Below, piece by piece: positions 25,146-37,969 of a stretch of DNA of 64,000 nt. The stretch comes from Acanthochlamys bracteata (Eukaryota > Streptophyta > Magnoliopsida > Pandanales > Velloziaceae), in the NCBI GenBank assembly GCA_019914995.1, contig CM034136.1:7079787-7143786 (forward strand), given 5' to 3'. A program made the translations under genes and the position numbers. The notes under the pieces are model-generated. The model was not told the origin of the DNA, did no database searches, and worked only from the letters and a program-made list of their open reading frames with translations. Within the stretch, counting starts at the first letter, position 1; the number at the start of each line of letters is the position of its first letter.

Positions 25146-28100
25146 CACGGTAATCTTCTGCATAAACAAATCAACTCAGCCAATTTTTTTAACTACTTCC
25201 TGATATACTGAAGGCATCGCAACTCAAATACGACTCAGAACTATAAGAACCCCACAACAAATATATCAACGCATTAACTTATGCAAGTTGAAAACGAAAA
25301 TCTAAAGTGATAGTTTGTTGTTTTCAAATGCTTTGTATCAATGTAACTCTCTTCAGTTAATCTCAGCATGAACAAAATTAACATCAACATTATGCAAAGA
25401 CACAAAGTCTTCCCTACTTAAAACCAAAACATGAAAACACTCAAATATATACAGCAAACTCCAACATTATAAGTAGCAGCAAATTATTCAGTAATAAAAT
25501 TTTGATCCTTTCTGATATTAAACAACAGCGACTCGATATTGATGGAAAACCTGAAGCAGACTGCACATCTCTAACTATTGGTTCTCAATTGCAGAGTTGC
25601 CATTGCCATCAGAAATACGGGTCCAACTTCTGTCTGAACCTAATCAACTCTGGTGGCTCTCATTTAAGAAACTAGCTTTATAGAACATATGCATGGAAAA
25701 ATTCTTTTTGCTAATCTATTCTGGCCTTGTGTTTGTGACAGTGCTTGTAGATACTGGACCAGTCACAGGTTTTCAAATGTCATTAAAGGTAGAGATGCTT
25801 CTAGCTACAGGCTTAAGTCAAAAAAGAAAAACACAAGGATAAGTATTATCAATAAAAATCATTAATGTTCGAGTGATTTAATTTGAGAAGTGTATGTTCT
25901 GAGTATTATATGCTTGTGATATGCTTAAAAATTGTGCAAGTTGTAAGATGCATCTGTCTAATCTGGAACACTAGAGTGGCTGTACGAAAAACTTGAGGCT
26001 GTATGAAAATATTCAAAACTATTAACATAGAACATGACGTCTTCTTTTAACAAAGATATTCTCTATAAAAAACAAAAAATCTAACAGTTGTTCCTTCCAA
26101 ACAAAGATTTCACTGTAAATAGATAATGATTGATCTGCTTCATGAAAGGCCAGAGTTCCTCTTTTATTTTGGCTCAATTTATTCAGCAAGAAGGTTATAT
26201 TGTCTTCTCATGCATAATTGTCTTCTCATGCATAGTTAATATAACATCAGATAGCAAGCCGAAAGGTACACTGAACCAAACACAAAATAAATCGTGATGC
26301 TCATTGCAAAAACAAGTCTGGTTTGTAATCCATATCCTTAATGATTAACTATACCACATCTGACAACTATTGTAGTGTTCATTTAAAGCGTCAATATAGT
26401 ACATTCTGCATATTATCAGGTATCTTACTTAAAAATCATAATCTCGCATCTCCTAATGTTGGCCATATACAAGCTAAAGCTTACTTAAGAGAGTATGAAA
26501 AGGACTGAACTCCTTATAGCAAAGTGATAATTCTCATAGGATACACAAGCAAAATTTTCTTAACAAAGATTTTCCATGACAAATAAACAATTGCGCACTT
26601 TTTTAAATGTAAATGTTGTTCAAGATGCACCTTGTAAAGTTGCTTGTGAGGGACAATAAGAATAAGCCTCTTCTGGTAAATTGGAACTCTTCGGTAGACC
26701 GCAACCTAAGATACAGACAACTTCTGCAAAATTAGAGATAAATGACTTCATAAAATTGTCAATAGCTAGTCTTATTGAAAAATTAGTATACCTTTTTCAT
26801 GACATTCTTCAGTATAAAATACTATGCTCTACACCAACAAAAACACTTGCATTATTAATGTATGGTGCAAGATTATTTTTCATTTCCTGTCATTTTTTGG
26901 CACAGTGATATATTGGTGGGAGATTTATATATATTACCATTCTATACTCAACATATGGTGATGTTTGGACTAAATACAGAAAACGCCTCTCTCATAGCAT
27001 TATTCTTACAAAGAGTCCTTAGAATTGAGAACATTTTGTTGAACTCATCAATTGGTACCAGCAACAAAACATTGGAGAGCTGAACACAAACATTTGGCGA
27101 CAATGTCTGACAAGACCATAAAAAGGAAGAACCACTAATCACACCACATAATAAAAAACATTAAGCAACAAGAAATTGACCCTATCCTAATACAGTAATC
27201 ACAAACTTGGTTAGCTAAAAGTTGAAGATTATAGGAAATGCTTCTTTTTACAAGCTAATGCCTTTACTTTAGACATCAATCCACAAGAAATCTCACACTA
27301 AAGCTGCAAGGGCAAAATAGAAACAAGTAATTGCTGATTGGAATCCGTTAGTGAATCAGTAGCTCAACACTTCTTAATGTTGCTTTAGACTACTAAAGAA
27401 TGTTCTGTAAGTATATATGTTAGACGATTAAACAGCCATAATCCCTTTGCATTGTAATAGTCACTATCGTAAGTCTAGCACACCAGAGATTCAATAAGAA
27501 TTCAAATTCTAGAGGTTGATCTTCCAAGTAACAGGATGCAGACAGACAAAACTCTTAAACAGGACAAAAGGAACCAAGAAATTATTAGCATGTCAAAGTG
27601 TCACCTGTCAGCAGAATTGCAGATCCATATAAGTTAAAATCACAGAAAGAGCACACAATTGATGCAAATATTCAAGACACAAACTTTGAGTAGCCTTGTA
27701 GCTGGCAACAAGCTTTGGCCATTCTGATTACTCAAGTTGCAGAACAATCAAATGAGCTCTCCTGCACAAATGGTTGGCTAACACAGACACATCAATAGCT
27801 GTTAAAAATTGATCCAAGTAATCTTTTGTATGATAGCATCCTTCTCAAGGAAAATGTCTTGCAATACACATAAGTACCCTTGCATTATAATTGTACTGAA
27901 CCAAACTATCTTGTCATGAATGCCACTTTTAAGAGTTGAATACTGTTGGGAGACCATCACATCTCATACCATTTTGGTGCAGGAATTCAGTAGGTACATT
28001 TGTTATTATTCACATACACTGGGAGAACACAAAATAAAAGGTGACAATATTGAACACATTTTGCAACAACATATAAAAAGGAACCCACAACTACAAGGCA

Positions 28101-28615
28101 TAATAATTCATGAACCCGGATATCTAAACATCAGATGCTTATTTCACAAAGGAAATACCTTAAAATTCATACATCAACCTGCAAGCAATATCACCACAAT
28201 TTTGCTAATCACTAATGAAATCTACATTCTAGTCAGTCATGTCTTTGTTGGAAAATAATTTAACGTTCCCAAAAGTTGCTTGCTGATGAGATCAATCACA
28301 CAATCCAATAACAAATACAACCTCTACACGTTTATTACCAACCGCATGGTGTAAACAGAACCAACAATTTAAAATTAAAACACCTTGAACAAATTGATGA
28401 AATCAACAAAGACCTCATCTATCATCACAGTAGAAAATTAAAAAACAATAACTCTCAATCAGTTAATAAGACTAAACTTCATCTTAGATTATGATCAATC
28501 AGTGATTTTACCACAAACAAACACTAAATAGAAATCAACACTACATAACTTGATTCCAGATATTCAAATTTTAAAACGCAGATCCATCTTTCCTTACTCA
28601 ACAAGAAAGAATTAC
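25146..28615. other. 3.4 kb without a recognisable gene
   Basis: I found no exon chain on either strand. The longest frames (26681-26908, 26862-27083, 27920-28258) are low-complexity in feel and match nothing I know. The only clear structure is a perfect 18-bp tandem pair at 26199-26234. The stretch could be plain intergenic DNA, a noncoding transcript, or the far 3' flank of the H4 copy. Confidence 0.4.
26199..26234. repeat. 18-bp perfect tandem duplication
   Basis: The unit ATTGTCTTCTCATGCATA occurs twice with no spacer, a simple local duplication in otherwise unique sequence. Confidence 0.85.
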
Positions 28616-28923
28616 TCAACCACCGAATCCATAGAGTGTGCGACCCTGGCGCTTGAGCGCATAACCGACATCCATGGCAGTAACAGTCTTGCGAGCATGC
28701 TCAGTATACGTAACAGCATCACGAATAACGTTCTCGAGAAAGATCTTGAGAACGCCGCGTGTCTCTTCATAGATCAACCCACTGATTCTCTTGACGCCAC
28801 CACGGCGAGCAAGGCGGCGAATAGCCGGTTTCGTGATTCCTTGAATGTTGTCACGGAGAACTTTCGGTGACGCTTTGCTCCGCCTTTGCCCAATCCCTTT
28901 CCTCCTTTTCCGCGCCCCGACAT
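28616..28923 (-). pseudogene. Histone H4 copy with frameshift and codon loss
   Basis: Histone H4 forms the nucleosome core with H3, and its sequence is nearly fixed across plants. From the ATG at 28923 the standard tail is seen ([20 protein letters not shown]). One base is then missing at about 28860/28861, where AAG-GTT-CTC should stand, and this shifts the frame. The rest of H4 continues in another frame, from VLRDNIQG to RTLYGFGG and TGA. Two more departures follow: one arginine codon is lost in the EHARRKT motif (now EHARKT), and a valine becomes glycine in MDVVYAL (now MDVGYAL). The length of 308 bases equals 312 minus 1 minus 3. The downstream frame has no ATG before the fold; it only extends back to a TTG within a GATC repeat. 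Neighbouring multi-exon genes read cleanly, so poor sequence quality is less likely than a real pseudogene. Confidence 0.82.
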
Positions 28924-28928
28924 TGCTT

Positions 28929-28945
28929 CGATCGATCGATCGATC
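28929..28945. repeat. GATC tetranucleotide repeat in the H4 leader
   Basis: CGATCGATCGATCGATC lies directly upstream of the H4 ATG and would be in its 5' leader. It is short and perfect. Confidence 0.8.
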
Positions 28946-29189
28946 AATCAAACCTTCACGATCAATTAATCAATGGAAGTTGTTCTGGTTTTTCTTGGTT
29001 GAAGTGATGTGATCGTGATGAAGATGGTACTTGGTTAAAGTGTTTATGTAGAGTGAATTTTGTTGAATATTTCTGGCGGGAGTTTTCCCGGGTTTTTTCT
29101 GCTGGTTCTCCATCCGTGTCAACGATGTTAGTCAAAAGCTAGACCGTTAATTCGATTAAGCGGACGGTTGGTATTTGATAAGATTGAGG

Positions 29190-29375
29190 GGAGATAAACT
29201 GATTTTTAATTTTTTATTTATATTTTAAATATTTTTATAAATATTTATAAAATTTAGAAAATATAAAAAATTATATTTAAATTATTTATTTATTTTATTT
29301 TTTAGTTAAAAAATAAAATTTGTTTTAAAAAATAAAATAATTTTATTATAATTATTTTTTAAATACTTTTGAAAA
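29190..29375. repeat. AT-rich block between H4 and ATP synthase genes
   Basis: This is an A/T-only stretch of TTTATTT and AAATAAA runs in the roughly 660-base head-to-head spacer between the H4 copy and the 6 kDa ATP synthase gene. It may be a decayed small transposon or a simple AT spacer. Confidence 0.25.
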
Positions 29376-29584
29376 ACGGATCTCGAGCTCTATTAAAATA
29401 AGCCGTATAGGATTTGAGAGAACTACCCAATAAAGCCCAACGAAAGGGCCATTAGAGGGCTAATGGAGGCCCAATATAGGCCCCTTTGGTAAACAAATTA
29501 CTCGCTCAAGCATGACGTCTCGATCTGTTGTGTTGATTGTTCTTGTTTCTTTCTTCTGAAAATTTTTGAGAGATCGAGAGAGAG

Positions 29585-31447
29585 ATGAGAAAATTCGATC
29601 CATGGCCGGTGTTTTTCCGAAGAGAATGGAATCGGAACTGGCCTTTCCTCGCTGGGTTCGCAATCACCGGAGCACTCATCGTTAAGTTCACCGCTAATTT
29701 CACCGGTAATTACAAAATTGTTTCTATTTGTCTTCATATCTTCTAAATTGATGTTAGATTTGTTTAAGCTCTTCTGGTTTGTGTCTTCTCGTTGCAGAGG
29801 AGGACGCGAAGAACTCGCGATTCGTTCAGGAGCACAACCGGTGAGAAATTTTGTTTTTGTTTTGTTTAGTATTCTGTATAATAAGATCCTGCCTAGAGCT
29901 ATTGAATTCGTGTTTTTTGGTACTGTTTGTTTGAGTTAGCTTGATGATTGATAAATCTGTGTGCATGTGTTAGTCGTAGCATAAATATTTGCGAAGTGTT
30001 TGCTCTTTCATGCTTCATGCATTTTGTTTGGATTATTATACGGTTCGAAATCAGTGTCAAATAAGGACTGTGATTTCTATACTTATCGTCTATGGCCAAG
30101 CAGCTAATCGGAGGTTATGTTATCTGCTTGGTTATTAATACTTAACCAGATTGGATGAAATATGTTGTCTATTTATTGTATAACAATGTTTATACTCAGA
30201 GCGAAATAGATAGAAGGAATTGAATGGGCTTCTCAGTCAATTCATGGATTGCCACTATATTCCCTTCTAGATATAAATAAAAGTGGAATGACCTTAATCG
30301 TGTTGTTAATTAGTCTTTCGTTTAGACTTTTGGAATAGGGGCAGATGCATTGGCTTAAAGTTTGTAAGAAGTGCTCTAGTCAAGGGGACATATGTCATGA
30401 GAAGTTGGTATAGGAATTTTGCAGAAAGGGATAATGGCTTAGTTTGATGAATTTGCATAGAGGGGCCTTACTGAAAACATTTATGGCAATCATCCGCTCT
30501 AACTTGAGGTGGTTGAAAACCATTCCTAAAAGGCTAGGAAAATACACCTCTTTGGAAAAAAGTTGCATACTTTTTGGTGACTGTCTTGCATCAATATCGT
30601 TTGGTATAGGAAGTTACAAAGTACGCCTGGAAGTGTTACTTAATTCTTATCGTTCAGCCCATTTTAATTGCTTGATGAATTTAATCTATTTTGTTAGATT
30701 CAGTGTAGATATCAGAGCAATATGAATTAAGACTTGAACTAATTTAGCTTTGTCTATCTCCATGAACACTGTTGTTTTTATGTTTCCATCTTGTGGAAAT
30801 GATTTATTTGACATCAAAGAAGCTGAAATTGATCTGAACTTTACTTCAAGGATTTTTCAAATACTTTGTCGGTTTCTAATTAGATTATTGATGTGCATTA
30901 CAAACCCACTGTGATGTGTGTTAGAAAAGGCTTTGTTTTGTGTTTATGTGATTGTTAATGTGCACTTTTGGCTTTTAGCTTCGTATTCTAAAATTTGGTG
31001 TGACCATATCACTTGTAAATGTTTGAACCCCTTCCCAAGTATCGTGGTTACACCTAATTTTAGAATATGAAGTTAAAAGCTGGAATTGGCCCGTAGACTC
31101 TGAAGTTGTTGAACCATTGCTATATCATTTGAAGAACTATAGGCCCCAGTAGTAGTTTTCCTGGATAAGCATAGTAGGAGGACAAGGCAAGTTGTGTTGC
31201 ATTAAGGTACAGGTTAGTGATAAAATGTACTGTGCTGTCTATGAATTCTTGATATAGTTTTGTTTTTACCTAAACATGCTGCTCCTGCTTCTTGGGTGTT
31301 ATTTTAATTCTACAATTTTGTTTCTGCATGAGGCAATGTTTATTTCCATATTCTATTGGTTAGCTTTTGTGGTTAGTTTTTGAATACCACCTTTTGATTA
31401 ATGGCATTTGGACTAATGCAGCATCTGTTATTGTTGTCTGCAGGTGA
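29585..31447 (+). CDS. Mitochondrial ATP synthase 6 kDa subunit, 55 aa, 3 exons
   Basis: Exons are 29585-29705, 29798-29840 and 31444-31447 (168 nt with TGA). The product begins MRKFDPWPVFFRREW, has one hydrophobic span (WPFLAGFAITGALIV), and ends in a charged tail (EEDAKNSRFVQEHNR). This matches the small plant mitochondrial ATP synthase subunit of the inner membrane (Arabidopsis At3g46430/At5g59613 type, also 55 residues, from memory). The start is fixed by the conserved N-terminus. Only four coding bases lie in exon 3. Intron 2 begins GTGA and exon 3 also begins GTGA, so spliced and intron-retained RNAs both read CGG-TGA. Exon 3 continues as a long 3' UTR, with AATAAA-like sequence around 31972. 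The gene is divergent to the H4 copy. Confidence 0.92.
30971..31080 (+). other. Long imperfect RNA hairpin inside intron 2 of the ATP synthase gene
   Basis: Arm 30971-31015 and arm 31036-31080 are near-complementary over 45 bases, with a 20-base loop. By eye, 41 of 45 positions pair when four G-U pairs are counted. The arms start GCTTTTAGCTTCGTATTCTA and end TTTTAGAATATGAAGTTAAA-AGC. It could be a microRNA-like precursor or a small inverted-repeat transposon. I do not recognise a known mature microRNA. It lies on the sense strand of the host gene. Confidence 0.6.
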
Positions 31448-32197
31448 ACAATGGCTGATGGCGGTGCTGGATTGCTCTGCTTTTGTGTGAATCTTCTTTG
31501 CTTTCATCTCTTCTTTTGAGAATACGCAAGATGCTTCAAAATATGCTTCTATGTGTGATTATGAAGCACTTAATAATTGAAGTAATGTAAACTTCTGCAT
31601 CTGGATTCTGAAGTATTTTGTTGCCTCTGCACTTTTAACACTATGGGCAAAGGTATCAGTCCATTGATGCTATACCCACAGTCCACAGCTTGCAGCTTGC
31701 ATTCCCCCAAATGCTCGCCTCCTGTTTTGATAATTTGATGTTTTATCTTATTTACTTTTTGGCAAATTGCATAAAGTGCTGTTGGCCTTTCTACCTGATT
31801 TGCAAGATATGTGTTTTGAATTTATGAACAATTTTACTGTGTCTTGTAGGCTTGTAGCAAGCTAACAAGTTTCTGATCCAGCATTTTAAATCATTGCATA
31901 CGTCTACTCCAGGAAAGCTCCGACATTAAAAGTTTAAAACTTATATTTTCTTCTGTGTACTGTTTTGATTAAATAAAATCCCATCAATACCAAGAAACAA
32001 CACACAAAGATAGAACAACAAATTTTTTAATCAAATTTTCCAAATCAATCAACGGATAGCACATCCAATCACAACAGCACTGGCGTTCATTCATCAGAGC
32101 TAAGATTTCCGGAGGAATAAAAACCTTAAGAATAAGAAATAATGAGTTTAATTTCGAGCATCTGTAATGCCGACTGCTGTTATATTATCGTCTTTTG

Positions 32198-32223
32198 AAA
32201 AAAAAAAAAAAAAAAAAAAAAAA
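32198..32223 (+). repeat. Poly-A tract (26 A)
   Basis: An uninterrupted A run lies between the ATP synthase 3' flank and the gamma-glutamyltransferase stop codon. It might be the tail of an old retroposed sequence, but nothing recognisable precedes it. Confidence 0.85.
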
Positions 32224-32513
32224 GCGTGCTTGTAGAAATCATCATAATAATATAGAAATCTGCAATAACAAACTCTCACAGGATCCATCTACAATTTTAG
32301 TCCCGAAAAGGTAAATTCTGTAATATATTCTGACTATAAACATTGCGATCATGTTCATAACAATAAATCAAAGTTTTTGAAGCTTGCTCAATGCAAAATA
32401 CATATGATCATAATTTTATATGCATAAGAAGCGAGCGACATCAATTTAATTAGCAAATGATGATATTTACAGTATTAAAATGCACGATGATTTTAACAGC
32501 TAATAAAGTGACC

Positions 32514-35500
32514 CTACAATCCGGCAGGTCTTCCATCTTTCCTAGGATCACTAACAGCAGTCAGCATTCCATGAAAGACGTTGCCGCTGCTGCTCTGTGT
32601 AGCTTGAAGATTTTGCACGATAAGCTGACACACTGCCCCGCCATCAAGACTTTTAAGCTGGTGGCCTCTTTGTTTTAGGAACGACATTGCCTCAATCGTG
32701 AGATCGAAATGCTCTCCATCAATTGCAGTGAAGTTCTCATAGAGCACAATGTTCGGTATCAGCTGAAATAATAAATAAGAAGAGCAGGTCATCAGGCATA
32801 GAGCTAATACCTAGTACTGTTACTGTTACAAGGTCCCGAGCATGGTTAAACAGGACAAAATTCTTCAGTAGTATACGAACAAACTATTGGCACCACCTTA
32901 ATACATGGTCTAAGAAAAATCTGGCGATTTGAAAAGTCTCAAGGCTAGAAAAGTGCACAGAATAAAAGATGAAATATTCTTAGTACTATCCGCATACCTT
33001 GTGGTACACTCTTGGATGTTGAACTGCTGCCAGAGGTGTCATACCCAAGACGAAATGGTTGAGAAAGACTTGAGTCACAGCAGGGATAATATACATACCC
33101 CCGCTAGCTCCAATAACTCCTGCTAGCTGATTGCCCTGTGAAAAAAAAGGAAAACAATCATGACGCTGACTTCGTTAATACAAGAACAACTATGTCGCAA
33201 CTAGTGTTCTAAACCATATATCAAGTTACTGGAGATGGAGTCTGTATTTGTTTGTCAACGTGGAACCTGCAGATTATAGTCATATTTCCAGATAACATAC
33301 AAACAAAAGAAATAGGGAAGCAAACCTCAAGATGCATCTCTAAGACAGTCAAACAGACAATCTATGGGTAACAGCTACCAAATAAGGACAGGCATCAAGT
33401 TAAGCTAAGGTGTAGAGCATTGGACAAAAAGAACTCCTTGTGTTTATCAGATTAAGGGGGCCTGTGTAGAGACTCACCTTTAGGACTATAACCGGTGTCA
33501 TAGAAGACAAAGGTTTCTTGTTAGGCTCGATGAAATTTGCAGGTGCTGGAGGAAGGTGATCTGGAGTAAAGTTGGACGGGATAGAGAAGTCATCCATCTC
33601 ATTGTTCAGCACAATACCAGTTGAAGGCGACAGAACCCTTGCCCCAAAATAATAGTTGACTGTGCTTGTCATAGAGACGGTATTTCTATCTGAGTCAACA
33701 ATGCATAAGTGACTAGTTCCATGGTCCCTCAGTTGGCTCCACCTGAAATAAGCACTTCTTTCTTTACTAGCAGACACAATTACTTGGATGAATAGTTCAT
33801 CAACACTTGAAGAAAATGTCAATTTGAAAAATCTGACGTAAACAAATTCTCACTTAACTTGAATATTAAATAAGAGGTGTTTCAGTGTTACTTTGCAATA
33901 TACTAATCTTTAGGCCTTTACTTTATTTGTATTGCTGTATACTGGCAGTACGATGAACTGGAGGAACCGAGTGCAATCTCTCACCTTGGATGATAGTAGT
34001 CTGGGTTAAATGTGGTATCATCATTTATCTTCTCCTTTATTTTCTCTGCAAAGTAGGGTGAAAGCATTGCATCCTCATATTTAGTAACATTCACAAAGGC
34101 GGGATCTCCAAGGTTCATCCGTACAGAAAGCATATGTTTAAGAGCTTCAATGAAGCGATGCAGACCAAGCAAGCCTTTTGCAGCATCTGATGATTTGTAG
34201 CTGCTTAATATGTTGAGAATCTAATCGGAACATAATAATTCTGTTAGCATGCTCAAAGATGTCCGCTTTCTGACAATGAGTAAGAATTCATCCAACAGAT
34301 TAGCCAGGCTTTCAGCTTATGTTCAAACAAGCAGGACATTCAACACATTAGGAATGTTGAAATCTGCCGGCATCCATAAGAGCTAAAAAGCACGAGCCAC
34401 AATTCTATCATTTAAGAAATAGAAGTAGTATATGAATTCTAGTGAGATGCAATGGAAGGGGAGAGGTAATATATACCAGTGACATTCCTAGAGTTCCACT
34501 GGATGGTGGTGGCATGCCAAGAATAGTATATCCCATCACATTGGCAGAAATTGCTTCCATAGCCTCAGCTTTGTAGTTCCGCAAGTCCTCCATTGTAGCT
34601 ATACCTCCCATCCTCTGGACATCCTCGATAAACTTCTCTCCAACACTGCCATTATAGAATGCTTGAGGCCCAGAAATGGAAATCTGCTCCAATGTGTGGG
34701 CTAGCTGGTGATTATAGCAAATTTCCCCAGCTTGCAGTAGCCTACCAGTCGGAGCATAGACTCCTCTCAGGCCAGGGTCAGCCATTATATAATTCCCTTC
34801 ACCCTTTATGCGAAGTGCCAGGTAAGGTTCAATCTCAAAGCCATCTCTTGCAAGTTTTATTGATGGCTGAAAGAGAGATTTCCAGGGAAGCCTTCCATAT
34901 TTCAGCCAAGCTGCATGAATGCCAGCAATTTCTCCAGGGATGCCCATTGACAATGGACCTACAGACTTTGCTTCCAGATTCTCTTGATACATGTCCTGTT
35001 GCAGAAGACACAAGAAATCAGCAGGATGCTTTAGTTGATGTTACGTGCTTTGCTTCAACGGGTTCGAGACAAATTACTTCAACAATGCTAGAAGAACCAT
35101 CGTCAAAATTAAGGAAAAAAGAGAACATATACCAGCATTTCTTGAATAGCTCGGTGGTTGTTGAAATATGTATATTTATGGTGTAAGAGATTCCAGATGA
35201 AAAACATTTTGTCTCAGTTAAATAAATACCCGCAGAGGCCATTGAAGACAATAGGTGATAACAGTAATTTTACACAAGACAATTTGCTATTTACTCGTAT
35301 GGCGCATCAAGACCTCGCTTCGCTATGACTATTTCTTAAAGTGAAAAAATCTTAGACCTATTCTTCAATAGAATCTCATAATTTTCTTTTCTTTGGAAAA
35401 TCTTGGAACAAATTAAAACAGATCATTATGAAGAAAAAGAAGAGTACAATTACATCAAATACAAAGAAATGATAGGAGAGAGCAAGTTGCACAGCATGTG

Positions 35501-36991
35501 GCTATCTGAGATATGAAACAATAAAGAATATTCATTTTTTATATACAGATGATAATTTTTTAATGACAAGACCAACTAGTAGTTTTCTCAGTACATAACT
35601 AGTGGGTGTTAGTAAATATAGTACCCCTTCAGGCTTTCATTTTGGCCCTATGGTATCACCAGATAAATCACACTAGCATTTAGTTTCAGCCCTTTAATTC
35701 GAACAGGACAACTTTAAAATTTAGAAAATTTTCTCCGTAAAAAAGGGGAAAAAATCAGAAAAGTTAATATTCTAAATGCTCAACCAAAATTCACGTTATC
35801 TAAATCAATGTCATCTAATTTTTCCAAATTCCAAAGAAAACAACCAAGCAAGAAGTCTTTTCTGGTTAGAAAATTCAATTAACTGTACTAACATTCTATC
35901 CCTCTGGGAACAAGAGATTTAACATCCCAACGTTGAACATTCTAACTAAGATAAAAAGAAAAAATTGTACCTTGGAAGCTGCCGAAGGAGCTGTTTCCCG
36001 GGCATCAATGGCAACAGCCTCACCGGTTTCCGACGAGCGCACAACAATGAATGCTCCTCCACCTATACCACTTGACATGGGGTTAACGACTCCCAAGCAG
36101 AGGGCTGTTGCAACTGCAGCATCCACAGCATGCCCGCCTGATCTTAATGTCTCCGCACCGATCTCCGAACACCGGCTGTCATCAGCCGCCACCACACCGA
36201 CTTCAGACTCCACCACCTCCGGTCCACTACTGCTTTTCAATGGCCCTGTAGCTTTCTGAGTTCTAATGAACTCTCCAGGCTGGACAACAAAAAAGGCAAA
36301 GATTGCTGCCATGACCACAAAGAACAAGCAAGAAGTTTTAGATAATTATTCTTAAAAGTATAAAAAATGTTTCATATCACGCAAACAAATGTTGATTCTA
36401 AGTTCATACGTGTTCCAGTTAAAACTCAGGACGAAATATTATTCCTTGGATTGGAGGGGGGAAAACGATGAGTTGCTACAAATTAAACCAAATGAAATAT
36501 CCTTCAACCGCAAAAAATTTCAGAAGAAGCAACAGTACTAATACTACAAACAAATATTATTTTAACAACTGAACAGAGACTCACAAAGTCTCGTAGTACC
36601 AGTCGCTGGCGCTTAAGGTAATACAATTCTAGCTTTCGCTCTTAAAAGAAAATATATACTTCAAGCTTCAAGTCACAATCTTTTTCTCTACAAAAAAATT
36701 GAAACATTAGAAGTAATAATAAGCTTCAGAGTGAATATTTTTTCTCTAAACAAAACAATTTTGTCATAGCAGAGGCAAGATTAAACACTAAACCCCACAT
36801 TCAAGATAGAATTATTTTCTTCTCTTGAGATTAAACGATAAGGGAGATCAAAATTGGAGTGAGCACTCACTGATGAAGAGAAGCATGACAGAAACAGCAG
36901 CAGCAGTGAGAGCTCTCCGGCGAGAGAAGTCCTTCGCCGGCGTCGATCGGTGGTCGATGAGAGTTGCCTCGAGATCAACGATCGCCGCCAT
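32514..36991 (-). CDS. GGT4: Gamma-glutamyltransferase / glutathione hydrolase, membrane-anchored (vacuolar type), 620 aa, 7 exons
   Basis: Exons in transcript order: 36991-36871, 36305-35971, 34995-34477, 34220-33985, 33742-33478, 33135-32998 and 32762-32514. The chain is 1863 nt with GT-AG junctions. The enzyme removes the gamma-glutamyl group from glutathione and its S-conjugates. The N-terminus has a short cytosolic part with acidic/leucine residues and then one hydrophobic span (AAAVSVMLLFITIFAFFVV) instead of a cleaved signal. This fits the vacuolar plant enzyme (named GGT4 or GGT3 in different schemes). Visible motifs are NPMSSGIGGGAF near the start of the enzyme domain, the autoprocessing nucleophile Thr413 in DHGTSHLCIVD, PLSSMTPVIV, and GASGGMYI. 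All look intact. 5-oxoprolinase, which acts in the same pathway, is the next gene upstream on this strand. Confidence 0.93.
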
Positions 36992-37960
36992 GGCGTCTGT
37001 CGGTTGACGGCGAAGATGAAGAGTTTGGAGAAAGACGAAAGCTGGATTCTTATTGCATCTCTCGGTAGCAGACGGAGAATCACCACTAGATATATAAAAA
37101 GAAAAGAATCTCCGGTGCCTTAATCTCAATTGTACCCATATAGGTTCCATAATTACTATTTTACCATAGATATTTGAACGTATATCAGGATAATTTTAGG
37201 GTAATTTAGGAAATAACAATAAACGAATAGAACGATGAATGGTTCGAATTAAATTTAGTTGGAGTAAAATGTGAATAACGTGCCGCAATGACGCCAGCGA
37301 TGGTAAGTAGGCAAGGAGCTTGTGGGACCTGATAGTTGAATGTTTTGCATAATCAGTCCAAGCATATATATTTTCATGAGATAAGGATCCTGTAAATTTA
37401 AATATTGCAGAATCAGATCATTTTTCATAAATAATACTAACAAAAATATTGTTTGAAGTGTAATTCCAATTTTTATCAGATGTCTCCGAAGAGATCGAAC
37501 TGCATATAATTACAAACAAACATGCTTAAACATATAATTGCTTGAAGACTAATCTCTCTGTTAGAAGTCGAATTGTGCAAATATTTTAATAAATATGCAA
37601 GTTACCATTTGAAAAAGCTACAAGTCGTTGTCTAAGTGTTTGACTACTCATCTCTTGTGTAGCTTTTTTCATTTTGTTTTTCTTTGCTTTGCTTTGGTTC
37701 GAAATGTATAATATTGATTAAGCGTGGAAGCAACGTTGCGTAGGAGCCTCGCTTGCAAGCTTATCCAACCCCAATCGTAGTACAACTTGTGAGTAGCGAC
37801 TATTGTATCAGTTTGAAGCTATTTAAGACAAGAAATGGTTCTGAAAGCATAAGCTGAAGCTTGTGGAGCTTTTAGCTTATTTTTTCTCAACAGACATATT
37901 GTATAGGCTACTAGATAGAGAAAATCTAACTGCGCCGTTTTTCTTATCTTGTTAAATATG
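36992..37960. other. Intergenic, GGT promoter side
   Basis: The region upstream of the GGT start has a TATATAAAAA on the plus strand near 37091, which is not in the orientation needed for GGT. No coding chain is visible apart from short chance frames. Confidence 0.35.
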
Positions 37961-37969
37961 GAAGAATAC

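Noticed and set aside
27920..28258. 112-codon plus-strand frame as a gene
   Set aside because: There is no recognisable motif, no splice-linked neighbours, and the composition is typical of intergenic A/T-rich DNA. A database search would be needed to revive it.
28616..28951. A novel H4 variant with a swapped N-terminal tail
   Set aside because: The frame that encodes the fold has no ATG upstream; it only reaches a TTG, with a TGA further up. A frameshifted pseudogene is simpler.
34659..35186. 175-codon plus-strand frame
   Set aside because: It is antisense to GGT exon 34995-34477 and runs into its intron.
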